A stretch of 5,494 nt of DNA, from contig WFYF01000340.1 of assembly GCA_015490255.1 (NCBI GenBank), positions 1 through 5,494 on the forward strand. The letters are read 5' to 3'. The DNA comes from Caldifarciminota bacterium (lineage in GTDB: Bacteria > Hydrothermota > Hydrothermia > S141-80). Under the pieces are notes generated by a model. It worked only from the letters and a program-made list of their open reading frames with translations. It had not been told where the DNA came from and did no database searches. Positions 1 through 5,494 of the stretch are shown here, piece after piece (the first letter of the stretch is position 1; the number at the start of each line of letters is the position of its first letter). A program made the position numbers and the translations under genes.

Positions 1-102
1 GTACCAGAGAGGGGGACAGCCTTCACGCAAAACCTTTGCCAGAATCACCGGCAGATGTGCGAGATCGGAAACGCTTCCTTTGCACCGGACTTCTCTCTCC
101 AT
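1..102 (-). CDS. Possible N-terminal part of an unrecognised protein, cut by the window edge
   Basis: From an ATG at 102-100 the minus strand stays open for 34 codons to the window edge. The protein begins MEREVRCKGSVSDLAHLPVI and continues with a hydrophobic stretch, LAKVLREGCPPLWY. The nearest in-frame stop upstream is about eight codons before this ATG, and no other usual start lies between them. The purine run AAGGGG lies about 9 nt before the ATG and could be a ribosome binding site. The orientation matches the operon, and the start falls 53 nt after the annotated menC stop, so this could be its next gene. I do not recognise the family. An open frame this short could be chance in GC-rich DNA, so the gene is possible and its function is unknown. 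Confidence 0.45.
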   Translation of the reverse strand, partial: MEREVRCKGSVSDLAHLPVILAKVLREGCPPLWY

Positions 103-134
103 CGGGACAGCCCCCTTACGGGTTCACTTTTTGG

Positions 135-151
135 AAAAACCGGAAATCCGG
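135..151 (-). terminator. Weak candidate intrinsic terminator after menC
   Basis: On the minus strand, CCGG-ATTT-CCGG followed by five T residues begins 4 nt after the menC TGA. The stem is only 4 bp, which is weaker than typical intrinsic terminators, although it is all G-C and the T run follows directly. If menC really ends further downstream (TAA at 116-118 in the alternative frame), this element would lie inside the coding sequence and would probably not terminate. Low confidence. Confidence 0.25.
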
Positions 152-155
152 GAGG

Positions 156-1064
156 TCAAAGATGAGACGGCCCCAGGGGGGAGCCCATGCCCATGTCCAG
201 GCCGTGGACACCGGGAAGGTTCGCCTCCAGGGCCCGGAACAGGGCGTGCCGGCGCCCCACCCTGCCTTCCAGCAGATGGGTGAACACCACGGGAAGAGGC
301 CCCAGTTCCTCAAGCCACCGCAGGGTTTGCTGCAAACGGGCCCGCGTCCCGAGCAGTCCCGGTTTGATCACCGCGACCCGCACCCAGCTTCTGCGGATCC
401 ACAGGTCCACATCCTTCCGCGCATCCAGCAGGCTCTCATCCACCGCCACCCGGATTCCCTTCCGGCTCAGCTTTTCCATACCAGCCCCAAAAGAGGGGGG
501 GAAGGGCTCCTCCACAAAATCCAGAGGCAGACGAGAAAGCAGCGAGAAAAGTTCGTTCAGGTCCTCCCTCTGGAAAGCCCGGTTGGCGTCCAGACGCAGC
601 CGCAACCGGCGGGGCGGGTGACGGAGAAAGTGTTCCACATCCTCCAGCGTACGCGCCTTGGCCTTGATCACCCGGTACCCCCGGGTCCACAGCCTTGCTT
701 CCAGCCCTTCTGTCCATACCGGGATCCCGAAGATCGCCCGTGCCGGTACCGTGACATGGGCGTGGGTGGCCACCTTCCGATCAGCAGGAAGCAGCTCACC
801 CAGCGTCGTTCCGTTCTCCCGGGCACGGATTTCCAGCAGAGCTGACTCCAGCGCAAAGGCAAAAGGTGCAGGCCAGGTCTCCAGGGCATGTTCAAGATCC
901 CTTTCCGAGAAGCGCCCCTCCAGCCCGGGGGGAGCGATCGTTTCCAGCGGTGCGGCCTCGCCCTGCCCCTCCAGGGATCCTTTCCGCAGTACCAACTTCC
1001 AGGAAGTTCGGGGAATCGGATGAGGGAGGGGTTCCGCCTCCCAGCGAAAGACGTATTCAGCCAT
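156..1064 (-). CDS. menC: o-Succinylbenzoate synthase-like enolase superfamily enzyme (MenC)
   Basis: MenC dehydrates SHCHC to o-succinylbenzoate in the cytoplasmic menaquinone head-group pathway. The protein has 302 residues, close to the short E. coli type (about 320). After an N-terminal capping region (1-95), the barrel shows the expected catalytic set in order: KAK (K134, K136), LDANRAF (D159), VEEPF (E185), AVDES (D209) and VIKPG (K234). The spacings resemble E. coli MenC K133/D161/E190/D213/K235. The late barrel motif is THLLEGRVGRR (262-272) rather than the Ser-rich loop of E. coli. The ATG overlaps the end of pyk by 8 nt in another frame, and no Shine-Dalgarno precedes it, so translation is probably coupled to pyk. 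The protein ends only a dozen residues after GLDMG, about 15-20 residues short of relatives. A frameshift at a C6 run (176-181) may have cut the tail. Related enolase-superfamily racemases or epimerases are the main alternative, but the D-E-D spacing and the VIKPG lysine favour MenC. Confidence 0.82.
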   Translation of the reverse strand: MAEYVFRWEAEPLPHPIPRTSWKLVLRKGSLEGQGEAAPLETIAPPGLEGRFSERDLEHALETWPAPFAFALESALLEIRARENGTTLGELLPADRKVATHAHVTVPARAIFGIPVWTEGLEARLWTRGYRVIKAKARTLEDVEHFLRHPPRRLRLRLDANRAFQREDLNELFSLLSRLPLDFVEEPFPPSFGAGMEKLSRKGIRVAVDESLLDARKDVDLWIRRSWVRVAVIKPGLLGTRARLQQTLRWLEELGPLPVVFTHLLEGRVGRRHALFRALEANLPGVHGLDMGMGSPLGPSHL

Positions 1065-2499
1065 GGGCGGGTTTCAGCATGCCGGGCACCCGGGCCAGAC
1101 GGATCAGGTTGGTGGACCCCCGCTGGCCGAAAGGCACCCCCGCCACGATGACCACCCGGCTGCCCGATCGGGCAAATCCCATATCCACCGCTTTCCGGAG
1201 GGCGATGGCCACCATATCGTCCGTGCTGGCCGGTGTGGGTGCCACCGCACTCCGTACACCGAAAAACATGGTGATCTGGCGCGCCACCCGCTCTTCCGTG
1301 GTGAGGGCGAGCACGGGGACCCGGGGGCGGAACCGCGCCACCCGCTGGGCTGTGGTCCCTGAAGAGGTGAACACCACGATGAGATCGGCCGGAAGGGTTT
1401 CCGCCATGTCCACCGCCGCATACGTCACCGCATCCTGGGGTGTGGAAAGCGGTTCGGGACGGCGGGAAACCAGGCTCTCCTGAAACTCCGGCGATGTCTC
1501 CACGGTGCGGGCGATCCGGTCCACCACCGCGACGGCCTCCACCGGATAGTCCCCCACCGCCGTTTCCGCCGAAAGCATCACCCCGTCGGATCCGTCAAAG
1601 ATGGCGTTGGCCACATCGGTCACTTCCGCCCGGGTGGGAGTGGGGCTGTGGAGCATGGATTCCAGCATCTGGGTAGCGGTGATGACGGGCTTCCCGGCCT
1701 CCCGGGCCTGCTGGATCAGGCGCTTCTGCACCAGGGGAATCTCGTGAAGGGGCAGCGCCACGCCCAGATCCCCCCGGGCCACCATCACCCCATCCGCTTC
1801 CTCCAGGATGTCCTCAAAGTGGGTGACCGCACCGGGACGCTCAATCTTCGCCATCACCCGGATCCAGGAGGCCCCCAGCCGGGTAAGCTCTTCCCGGATC
1901 AGACGGATGTCCTCCCGGCGCCGCACAAAGCTCATGGCCACCCAGTCCACCCCCATGGCCGCCCCGAACCGAAGGTCCTCCAGATCCTTGGGGGTCAACG
2001 GAGGGATGGGAGGATCCACCCCTTCCACGTCCAGCCCGCTCCGGGAGGCAAGCACTCCGCCCGTCTCCACCGTGGCCACCACGTCCGGTGTCCGGACCTC
2101 CCTCACGCGCAAAACGATCTGGCCATCTTTGAGCAGCAGCCGGGTGCCGGGGGTGAGGCTCCGAAGCACCTCCGGAAAGGGAATGGGCAGCGTGTGGGCA
2201 TCTCCCTCTTCCACCCGCGCCGTCAGGATCACCTCGTCTCCCTTCCGGAGCTGGACGCGATCATCGGACAGTCTCCCAATGCGGAGTTTGGGGCCCTGAA
2301 GGTCCTGAAGAATCACCACCGTGCGTTTCAACCGGGCGGAAAGGTCCCGCACCTGCTGGATCACCCGCCGGTGGATGTCGTGGTCTCCGTGGCTGAAGTT
2401 CAGCCGAACCACATCCACCCCGGCCGAAAGGAGACGTTCCAGCACCGCCGGCGTCCAGGAAGCCGGTCCCACTGTGGCCACAATCCGGGTGCGCCGCAT
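1057..2499 (-). CDS. pyk: Pyruvate kinase, short form, with K+-independent signature
   Basis: Pyruvate kinase transfers phosphate from PEP to ADP, giving pyruvate and ATP in the last step of glycolysis, and usually acts as a cytoplasmic tetramer. The chosen start gives 480 residues, normal for forms lacking the PEP-utiliser extension of Bacillus enzymes. MRRTRIVATVGPAS is the classical N-terminus, whereas an ATG 65 codons upstream would add low-complexity sequence overlapping purL. Motifs: VRLNFSHG (31-38, R32), DLQGPKLRIG (66-75), a B domain at about 72-165, AKIERPG (217-223, catalytic K218, metal ligand E220), ARGDLG (241-246, D244), ITATQMLESM (273-282, T276), then the C-terminal regulatory domain (about 345-480, TSSGTTAQR). 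The 66-75 motif has Leu, Gln, Lys and Ile where K+-dependent enzymes have Thr, Lys, Glu and Thr. The gene begins 8 nt after purL. The preceding bases are pyrimidine-rich with no Shine-Dalgarno, so re-initiation by ribosomes ending purL is likely. Identification is firm. Confidence 0.97.
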   Translation of the reverse strand: MRRTRIVATVGPASWTPAVLERLLSAGVDVVRLNFSHGDHDIHRRVIQQVRDLSARLKRTVVILQDLQGPKLRIGRLSDDRVQLRKGDEVILTARVEEGDAHTLPIPFPEVLRSLTPGTRLLLKDGQIVLRVREVRTPDVVATVETGGVLASRSGLDVEGVDPPIPPLTPKDLEDLRFGAAMGVDWVAMSFVRRREDIRLIREELTRLGASWIRVMAKIERPGAVTHFEDILEEADGVMVARGDLGVALPLHEIPLVQKRLIQQAREAGKPVITATQMLESMLHSPTPTRAEVTDVANAIFDGSDGVMLSAETAVGDYPVEAVAVVDRIARTVETSPEFQESLVSRRPEPLSTPQDAVTYAAVDMAETLPADLIVVFTSSGTTAQRVARFRPRVPVLALTTEERVARQITMFFGVRSAVAPTPASTDDMVAIALRKAVDMGFARSGSRVVIVAGVPFGQRGSTNLIRLARVPGMLKPAHG

Positions 2500-2507
2500 G
2501 GTGTGAT

Positions 2508-4691
2508 TCAGAAGGGGGGAGTGCGATAAAGCCGGTGGAGATCGTCCAGAAGGACGCGCTCTCCGTTCGCTTCCAGCGCAAATCCGTCCAGCACCTCTCC
2601 TACCTTTCTCCAGGGAAGGCCCTGCTCCTCCAGAAAGGCGGCCACCCTTTCCCGATTTTCCGGGGACAGGGTCACAACGAACCGGCTCTGCCACTCTCCA
2701 AACAGGGCACGTTCCTCCATATCCCCTTCATAGGTGAACCCCAGACCGCTCTGGAAAGCAGCCCGCAGGAGGGCGAACATCAGCCCCCCCAGACTGACGT
2801 CATCGGTGCTTTCCACCCATCCGCGCTCCTGGAGAGTCCGGATGGCCCGGAGAAGCCGGACCTCAAAAGCCAGGTCCACCGGGTCCGGAGCAAAGACATC
2901 GTCCCCATACAGCACCCGCAGATATTCGCTTCCGCCCACCTCTCCCTGGAGTTTTCCCACCACCCAGATCTCGTCTCCCGGTTTCCGGAACCCCGGCAGA
3001 AAGATCCGGCCCGCCGGAACCAGTCCGATCATGCCGATGATGGGAGTGGGATCAATCCGGTGCCGGGGAGACTGGTTATAGAGGCTCACGTTTCCGGAAA
3101 CGATGGGAATCTCCAGGGCTTCCGCCGCCTTCGCCATGCCCCGGGTGACCGCATCCAGCTGGGCATACACTTCCGGCTCTTCGGGATTGGCAAAGTTCAG
3201 GCCGTTGGTGAGGGCAACGGGATCCCCACCCACCGCCACGATGTTCCGCGCCGCCTCCGCCACCACCGCTTTCCCTCCTTCATAGGGATCCAGCGCCACC
3301 CACCGGGCGTTTCCATCCACCGTAACCGCAAGGTGGACGTCCTCCACCTCCTCCACTTCGGGGTGAGGACCGGCATACCGGAGGGCCACCACCGCAGCCC
3401 CCGCCCGACCGGGCGGCACCAGGGTGTTGCCCTGAACGGTGTGATCGTATCGCTCATACACCCACGCTTTGGCACGGAGGTTGGGGGACTGGAGGAGACG
3501 TTCCAGCGCGTTCTTCAGGTCCTCCACCCTCCGAGCAGGAGCCCGGCGTTCCACTTTCGGAAGCGTCACCACCGGAAACGTCCGGAGGGGGGGATCCATC
3601 AGGGCGGCAAGAGGGATGTCCACGACGAGCTGATCGTTATAGGAAGCCCGAAACACCGGTTCTTCCACCACCTCTCCGATCACGGCGTGGGGAAGGTGCC
3701 ACTTCCGGAAAACCTCAAGAAAGGCCTCCACATGCTCGGCCTCCACACAGGCGATCATACGCTCCTGGGATTCGGACAGCAGAATCTCTTCCGGCGTGAG
3801 GGGCTCCCGGAGGGGCACGGCATCCAGGATGAGGTGCACCCCCACGCCACCCTTGTGAGCCATCTCCGCAGGTGCGGTGGACAGTCCCCCCGCCCCAAGG
3901 TCCTGAAGGCCGATAAGGCCCGGGAGGGGAAGGATCTCCTGAACCGCTTCAATCAGGAGTTTCTCGTAAAAGGGGTCCCCGATCTGAACGTTGGGGCGCT
4001 TCTCCTCCACCTCTTCCGCCAGGTCTTCCGAAGCGAAGGTCGCGCCATGGATGCCATCCCGGCCGGTGGTGGAGCCGAACAGGAGGATTTTGCTCCCGGG
4101 TTTTTTCAGCACGGCCTGCTTCATACGATCCAGCCGGACCACCCCCACGCACATGGCGTTCACCAGGGGGTTGTCGTTGTAATTCGGATGAAAGAAAACC
4201 TCCCCCGCCACCGTGGGCACGCCGGTGGCGTTGCCGTAGAAGCTGATCCCCCGCACCACACCACGGGCAAGTTCCCGGGTGCGGGGCAGGGCCGGATCGC
4301 CGAACCGCAGGCTGTCGGCAAGGAGGAGAGGCCAGGCCCCCACCGCCAGGATATCCCGCAGAATCCCGCCCACACCGGTGGCGGCTCCGTGAACAGGTTC
4401 CACCGCCGAGGGATGGTTGTGGCTCTCAATTTTGAAGGCCACGCCCAGACGGTCATTGATCCGGATGACTCCTGCATTTTCTCCCGGTCCCAGAAGGGTT
4501 CGGGGACTCCGGTTGGGGAAGCGTTTCAGAAAGGGCTTTGACGTCTTGTAACTGCAGTGTTCCGACCAGTTCAGACTCAAAACCGCAAGTTCCACCCGGG
4601 TGGGTTCTCGCCCCAGCCGCCGGGCGAAAAGGTCCATCTCCTCATCCAGCAGGCCCCAGGATCGCCCCAGAGCGCGAAGTTCGTCGGTCAT
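2508..4691 (-). CDS. purL: Phosphoribosylformylglycinamidine synthase subunit PurL (small type)
   Basis: PurL is the synthetase subunit of FGAM synthase (fourth step of de novo purine synthesis). It uses ATP and ammonia to convert FGAR to FGAM. The 727-residue length marks the small type, which works with separate PurQ glutaminase and PurS; neither is in the window. Motifs in order: WSEHCSYKTSK (42-52, H45), KIESHNHPS (87-95, H91 and H93), DLGAGGLS (264-271), LLSESQERM (304-312), then the second AIRS-like half with GGKAVVAEAARN (472-483), TNGLNFANPE (495-504), SGNVSLYN (532-539) and DVSLGGL (631-637). Families usually have TNxLNFGNPE and an HDVS-x-GGL form, so the Ala at 501 and Asp at 630 are mild departures in the second half. 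The ATG overlaps the upstream stop as ATGA. No TTA or CTA codons and almost no TCA codons are used, in line with pyk and menC. Identification is firm. Confidence 0.98.
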   Translation of the reverse strand: MTDELRALGRSWGLLDEEMDLFARRLGREPTRVELAVLSLNWSEHCSYKTSKPFLKRFPNRSPRTLLGPGENAGVIRINDRLGVAFKIESHNHPSAVEPVHGAATGVGGILRDILAVGAWPLLLADSLRFGDPALPRTRELARGVVRGISFYGNATGVPTVAGEVFFHPNYNDNPLVNAMCVGVVRLDRMKQAVLKKPGSKILLFGSTTGRDGIHGATFASEDLAEEVEEKRPNVQIGDPFYEKLLIEAVQEILPLPGLIGLQDLGAGGLSTAPAEMAHKGGVGVHLILDAVPLREPLTPEEILLSESQERMIACVEAEHVEAFLEVFRKWHLPHAVIGEVVEEPVFRASYNDQLVVDIPLAALMDPPLRTFPVVTLPKVERRAPARRVEDLKNALERLLQSPNLRAKAWVYERYDHTVQGNTLVPPGRAGAAVVALRYAGPHPEVEEVEDVHLAVTVDGNARWVALDPYEGGKAVVAEAARNIVAVGGDPVALTNGLNFANPEEPEVYAQLDAVTRGMAKAAEALEIPIVSGNVSLYNQSPRHRIDPTPIIGMIGLVPAGRIFLPGFRKPGDEIWVVGKLQGEVGGSEYLRVLYGDDVFAPDPVDLAFEVRLLRAIRTLQERGWVESTDDVSLGGLMFALLRAAFQSGLGFTYEGDMEERALFGEWQSRFVVTLSPENRERVAAFLEEQGLPWRKVGEVLDGFALEANGERVLLDDLHRLYRTPPF

Positions 4692-5044
4692 TCCTCCTCT
4701 TCCTCGTCCTCCCAGAACGTTTCCAGTTCCTCTTCGGACTCCAGTTCCATGAGTTCTTCCTCTATGGCGGTCAGTTCGTCGTATTTCTCCTGAAAAGCGC
4801 TTTCCAGATCTTCAGGAGGAATCTCTCCCTGGCGGGCCCGTTCCACCAGATCCGCGATCTCCCCCTCAATCTGGGCGATCCGCTTCTGGAGAAAATCCAG
4901 GCGTTCCGTATAGTCCTCGGGGAGCTCCTCCCGGAGGGAATCCAGATAGCTGTTGATCTCCCCGATCACATGCCACCAGCCCTCCAGCTCGTCCGTGGCG
5001 GACTGCCAGACCCCCAGGATCTGATCATCGGTCATGCCGGTCAT
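4688..5044 (-). CDS. Very acidic predicted coiled-coil protein of unknown function, coupled to purL
   Basis: I do not recognise this 118-residue protein. About 40 residues are Asp or Glu against 7 Lys or Arg, a net charge near -33. Residues 5-40 carry a Trp/Ile-containing amphipathic segment (W13, W23, W24). Residues 49-70 form a predicted coiled coil with hydrophobic heptad positions L52, I56, I59, I63 and L66. After a turn at GEIPPEDL (73-80), a second helix runs to about 104 (F84, Y88, L91, I94, L98, L101), suggesting a helical hairpin. The tail is WEDEEEEE. No signal peptide or membrane segment is seen, so it is probably cytosolic. The start is supported by AAGGAGG 5 nt upstream; a second ATG three codons in lacks this spacing. 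The gene ends inside the purL start (ATGA). It is not PurS or PurQ, which often precede purL. The helical hairpin loosely recalls SHOCT-like segments, but function is unknown. Confidence 0.85.
   Translation of the reverse strand: MTGMTDDQILGVWQSATDELEGWWHVIGEINSYLDSLREELPEDYTERLDFLQKRIAQIEGEIADLVERARQGEIPPEDLESAFQEKYDELTAIEEELMELESEEELETFWEDEEEEE
4693..4705 (-). promoter_or_regulatory. purL ribosome binding site embedded in poly-Glu codons
   Basis: The last codons of the upstream gene are alternating GAG/GAA glutamate codons running straight into ATGA. They contain GAGGAAG (4699-4705), 7 nt before the purL ATG, and AGGAGG (4693-4698), only 1 nt before it. The first has usable spacing, and the second is too close to work in the usual way. 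Together with the 4-nt stop/start overlap this indicates translational coupling. Confidence 0.6.
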
Positions 5045-5049
5045 GCTCT

Positions 5050-5056
5050 CCTCCTT
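5050..5056 (-). promoter_or_regulatory. Strong Shine-Dalgarno of the acidic-protein gene
   Basis: AAGGAGG on the minus strand lies 5 nt before the ATG at 5044-5042. It is a near-perfect anti-16S match and decides the start of the first gene of the operon. It is the only classic site at any of the four gene starts in this transcription unit. Confidence 0.8.
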
Positions 5057-5060
5057 GCTC

Positions 5061-5074
5061 TCCCGGGTCCGGGA
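5061..5074 (-). promoter_or_regulatory. Predicted hairpin at the 5' end of the operon mRNA
   Basis: Minus-strand TCCCG-GACC-CGGGA can fold into a 5-bp, mostly G-C stem with a 4-nt loop. With transcription starting 7-8 nt after the -10 box (about 5075-5076), the stem would begin at or next to the first nucleotide of a leader of about 30 nt, just ahead of the Shine-Dalgarno. 5'-terminal stems of this kind can protect mRNA from 5'-end-dependent decay. The role here is inference. Confidence 0.35.
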
Positions 5075-5082
5075 TGGTGGAT

Positions 5083-5111
5083 GTTATACAGCCTGGGGAA
5101 AGACACTTCAA
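5083..5111 (-). promoter_or_regulatory. Sigma-70-type promoter for the purL-pyk-menC operon
   Basis: The minus strand carries TTGAAG (5106-5111, 4 of 6 consensus bases), an exact 17-nt spacer and TATAAC (5083-5088, 5 of 6). It points into the acidic-protein gene, with a predicted start near 5075-5076. The -35 box overlaps the transposase TGA stop codon (5108-5110), and the -10 box falls in the possible terminal repeat of the insertion sequence. It is the only convincing promoter seen in the window. It would serve all the genes down to menC, as the later junctions leave no room for others outside coding DNA. Confidence 0.6.
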
Positions 5112-5494
5112 CGCCAGGTGTAGCGTTTCAATAGAGATTGACCCACCCCATCCATTTTCGGGAGGAATTGCGTGACGTACAGGACCGAGAGGTCATCGAG
5201 GAGCACCACAGGGAATACGGGTTCCACATCGGACACCCCGTAAATCTCCTGGAATTTTTCCCATGGCGTTTTCCCTTCCATCCCGCGGCCCAGATGGACC
5301 CGCTCCATGTTGTAGAACCACACCCACTCCGCTGCTACCTGAAGAAACGCCCTCACATCTCCCACCTCCAGAATCCGCGGACGATACAATTCCTCATCGT
5401 CCGTCCGGTGGCTCCGTTCTACCCGGCCGTTGTACTGCTTCCGCCCCATCGGATACCGCACCATCTGCGCCCCCACCGGCAGCAAGTCCTGGAA
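5108..5494 (-). CDS. DDE transposase / integrase-core protein, C-terminal 128 residues, N-terminus outside the window
   Basis: This is the C-terminal end of an rve-type DDE recombinase that cuts and joins transposon ends. The frame is open to the window edge, so the true start is to the right; a TTG at 5485 is not a credible start because coding continues upstream of it. The key motif is YNGRVERSHRTDDEELY at residues 21-37 of the fragment. NGxVERSHRT-D-EE is characteristic of IS481-like integrases, and its Glu (E26) is the third catalytic acid of the DDE triad. The two Asp residues must lie off the window. Next come WVWFYNMERVHLGRGMEGKTPWEKF, shortened here to its core VWFYNMERVHLG and KTPWEKF, the usual end of the integrase core, and then a tail of about 45 residues. 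There is no frameshift or internal stop in the visible part, so the copy may be intact. It runs in the same direction as the downstream operon. Confidence 0.9.
   Translation of the reverse strand, partial: FQDLLPVGAQMVRYPMGRKQYNGRVERSHRTDDEELYRPRILEVGDVRAFLQVAAEWVWFYNMERVHLGRGMEGKTPWEKFQEIYGVSDVEPVFPVVLLDDLSVLYVTQFLPKMDGVGQSLLKRYTWR

Larger units (their letters stand above)
5082..5494. mobile_element. Partial insertion sequence, probably IS481-like, left end near 5082
   Basis: The transposase fragment at 5108-5494 marks an insertion sequence whose remainder lies beyond the right edge. The end nearest the operon is placed at about 5082 because the plus strand there reads TGTTATACAGCC. This has the TGT tip common in IS481-type elements and sits about 26 nt outside the transposase stop, a normal distance. 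The matching inverted repeat and any target duplication cannot be seen, so the exact boundary is a guess. The presence of an IS is well supported. Confidence 0.5.

Noticed and set aside
67..78. Imperfect palindrome GGAAACGCTTCC, a possible operator
   Set aside because: It has only 4-bp arms, lies inside the possible left-edge gene and has no promoter beside it.
13..112. Direct repeat GGGACAGCC at 13-21 and 104-112, the second copy followed by CCC to form an imperfect palindrome; it recalls repeats found near some transposases
   Set aside because: Nine bases twice in 100 nt is weak evidence in GC-rich DNA. No transposase is visible at this end, and both copies lie within a possible coding frame. 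A genome-wide count of the motif would settle it.
2500..2694. An upstream ATG extending pyruvate kinase to 545 residues
   Set aside because: The extra 65 residues are Gly/Arg/Ser/Pro-rich shadow of purL codons. The standard pyruvate kinase N-terminus starts at the ATG at 2499, just after the purL stop.
2535..4541. A 668-codon open frame on the plus strand, antisense to purL, and similar long frames opposite menC (36-845) and pyk (1648-2529)
   Set aside because: Each is codon-for-codon aligned with the sense gene, so antisense stops could arise only from sense TTA, CTA or TCA codons, which this GC-rich genome avoids. The translations are rich in His, Pro, Gly and Arg, match no family and have no credible start signals.
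5108..5485. A complete 125-residue protein starting at TTG 5485
   Set aside because: The frame stays open to the window edge, and the integrase core needs its two Asp residues upstream, so this is the tail of a longer transposase.
1..5494. CRISPR arrays, tRNA or rRNA genes, riboswitches, toxin-antitoxin or defence genes
   Set aside because: I looked on both strands and saw no regularly spaced repeats, no RNA gene signatures and no matching protein motifs. The upstream leader of about 30 nt is too short for a purine riboswitch.

Overview
The window is a compact, GC-rich (roughly 60-65% by eye) stretch of bacterial chromosome. Essentially everything recognisable is encoded on the minus strand, so transcription runs from right to left. 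The order of transcription is: the 3' part of an insertion-sequence transposase (5108-5494), a 118-residue very acidic coiled-coil protein of unknown function (4688-5044), purL (2508-4691), pyk (1057-2499), a menC-like o-succinylbenzoate synthase (156-1064) and, at the left edge, the possible first 34 codons of another gene (1-102).

The host cannot be named from this sequence. A strong AAGGAGG Shine-Dalgarno, the stand-alone 727-residue PurL, a pyruvate kinase without the C-terminal PEP-utiliser extension and a menaquinone-pathway gene indicate a menaquinone-using bacterium. The high GC and the purL, pyk and menC protein styles would fit a thermophilic Chloroflexota- or Firmicutes-like lineage, but that is an impression and not a demonstrated assignment.

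The four genes after the transposase look like one transcription unit. Their junctions are a 4-nt ATGA overlap (unknown/purL), an 8-nt gap (purL/pyk) and an 8-nt overlap (pyk/menC). Only the first gene has a textbook ribosome binding site. The purL site is built into the poly-glutamate codons ending the gene before it, and pyk and menC have none visible, so they probably depend on translational coupling. A good sigma-70-type promoter (TTGAAG, 17-nt spacer, TATAAC) lies just before the acidic gene. Its -35 box overlaps the transposase stop codon and its -10 box lies in what may be the terminal repeat of the insertion sequence, so the operon may now be driven from an IS-derived promoter. A short hairpin is predicted at the very 5' end of the resulting mRNA.

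The enzymes serve three different pathways: purine synthesis (PurL), the last step of glycolysis (Pyk) and menaquinone head-group synthesis (MenC). This is a mixed housekeeping operon. I do not see a defence, CRISPR, phage or biosynthetic system. The points most worth checking are the possible IS-end promoter, the K+-independent signature in pyruvate kinase, a possible frameshift at a C6 run near the end of menC, and the acidic protein coupled to purL.
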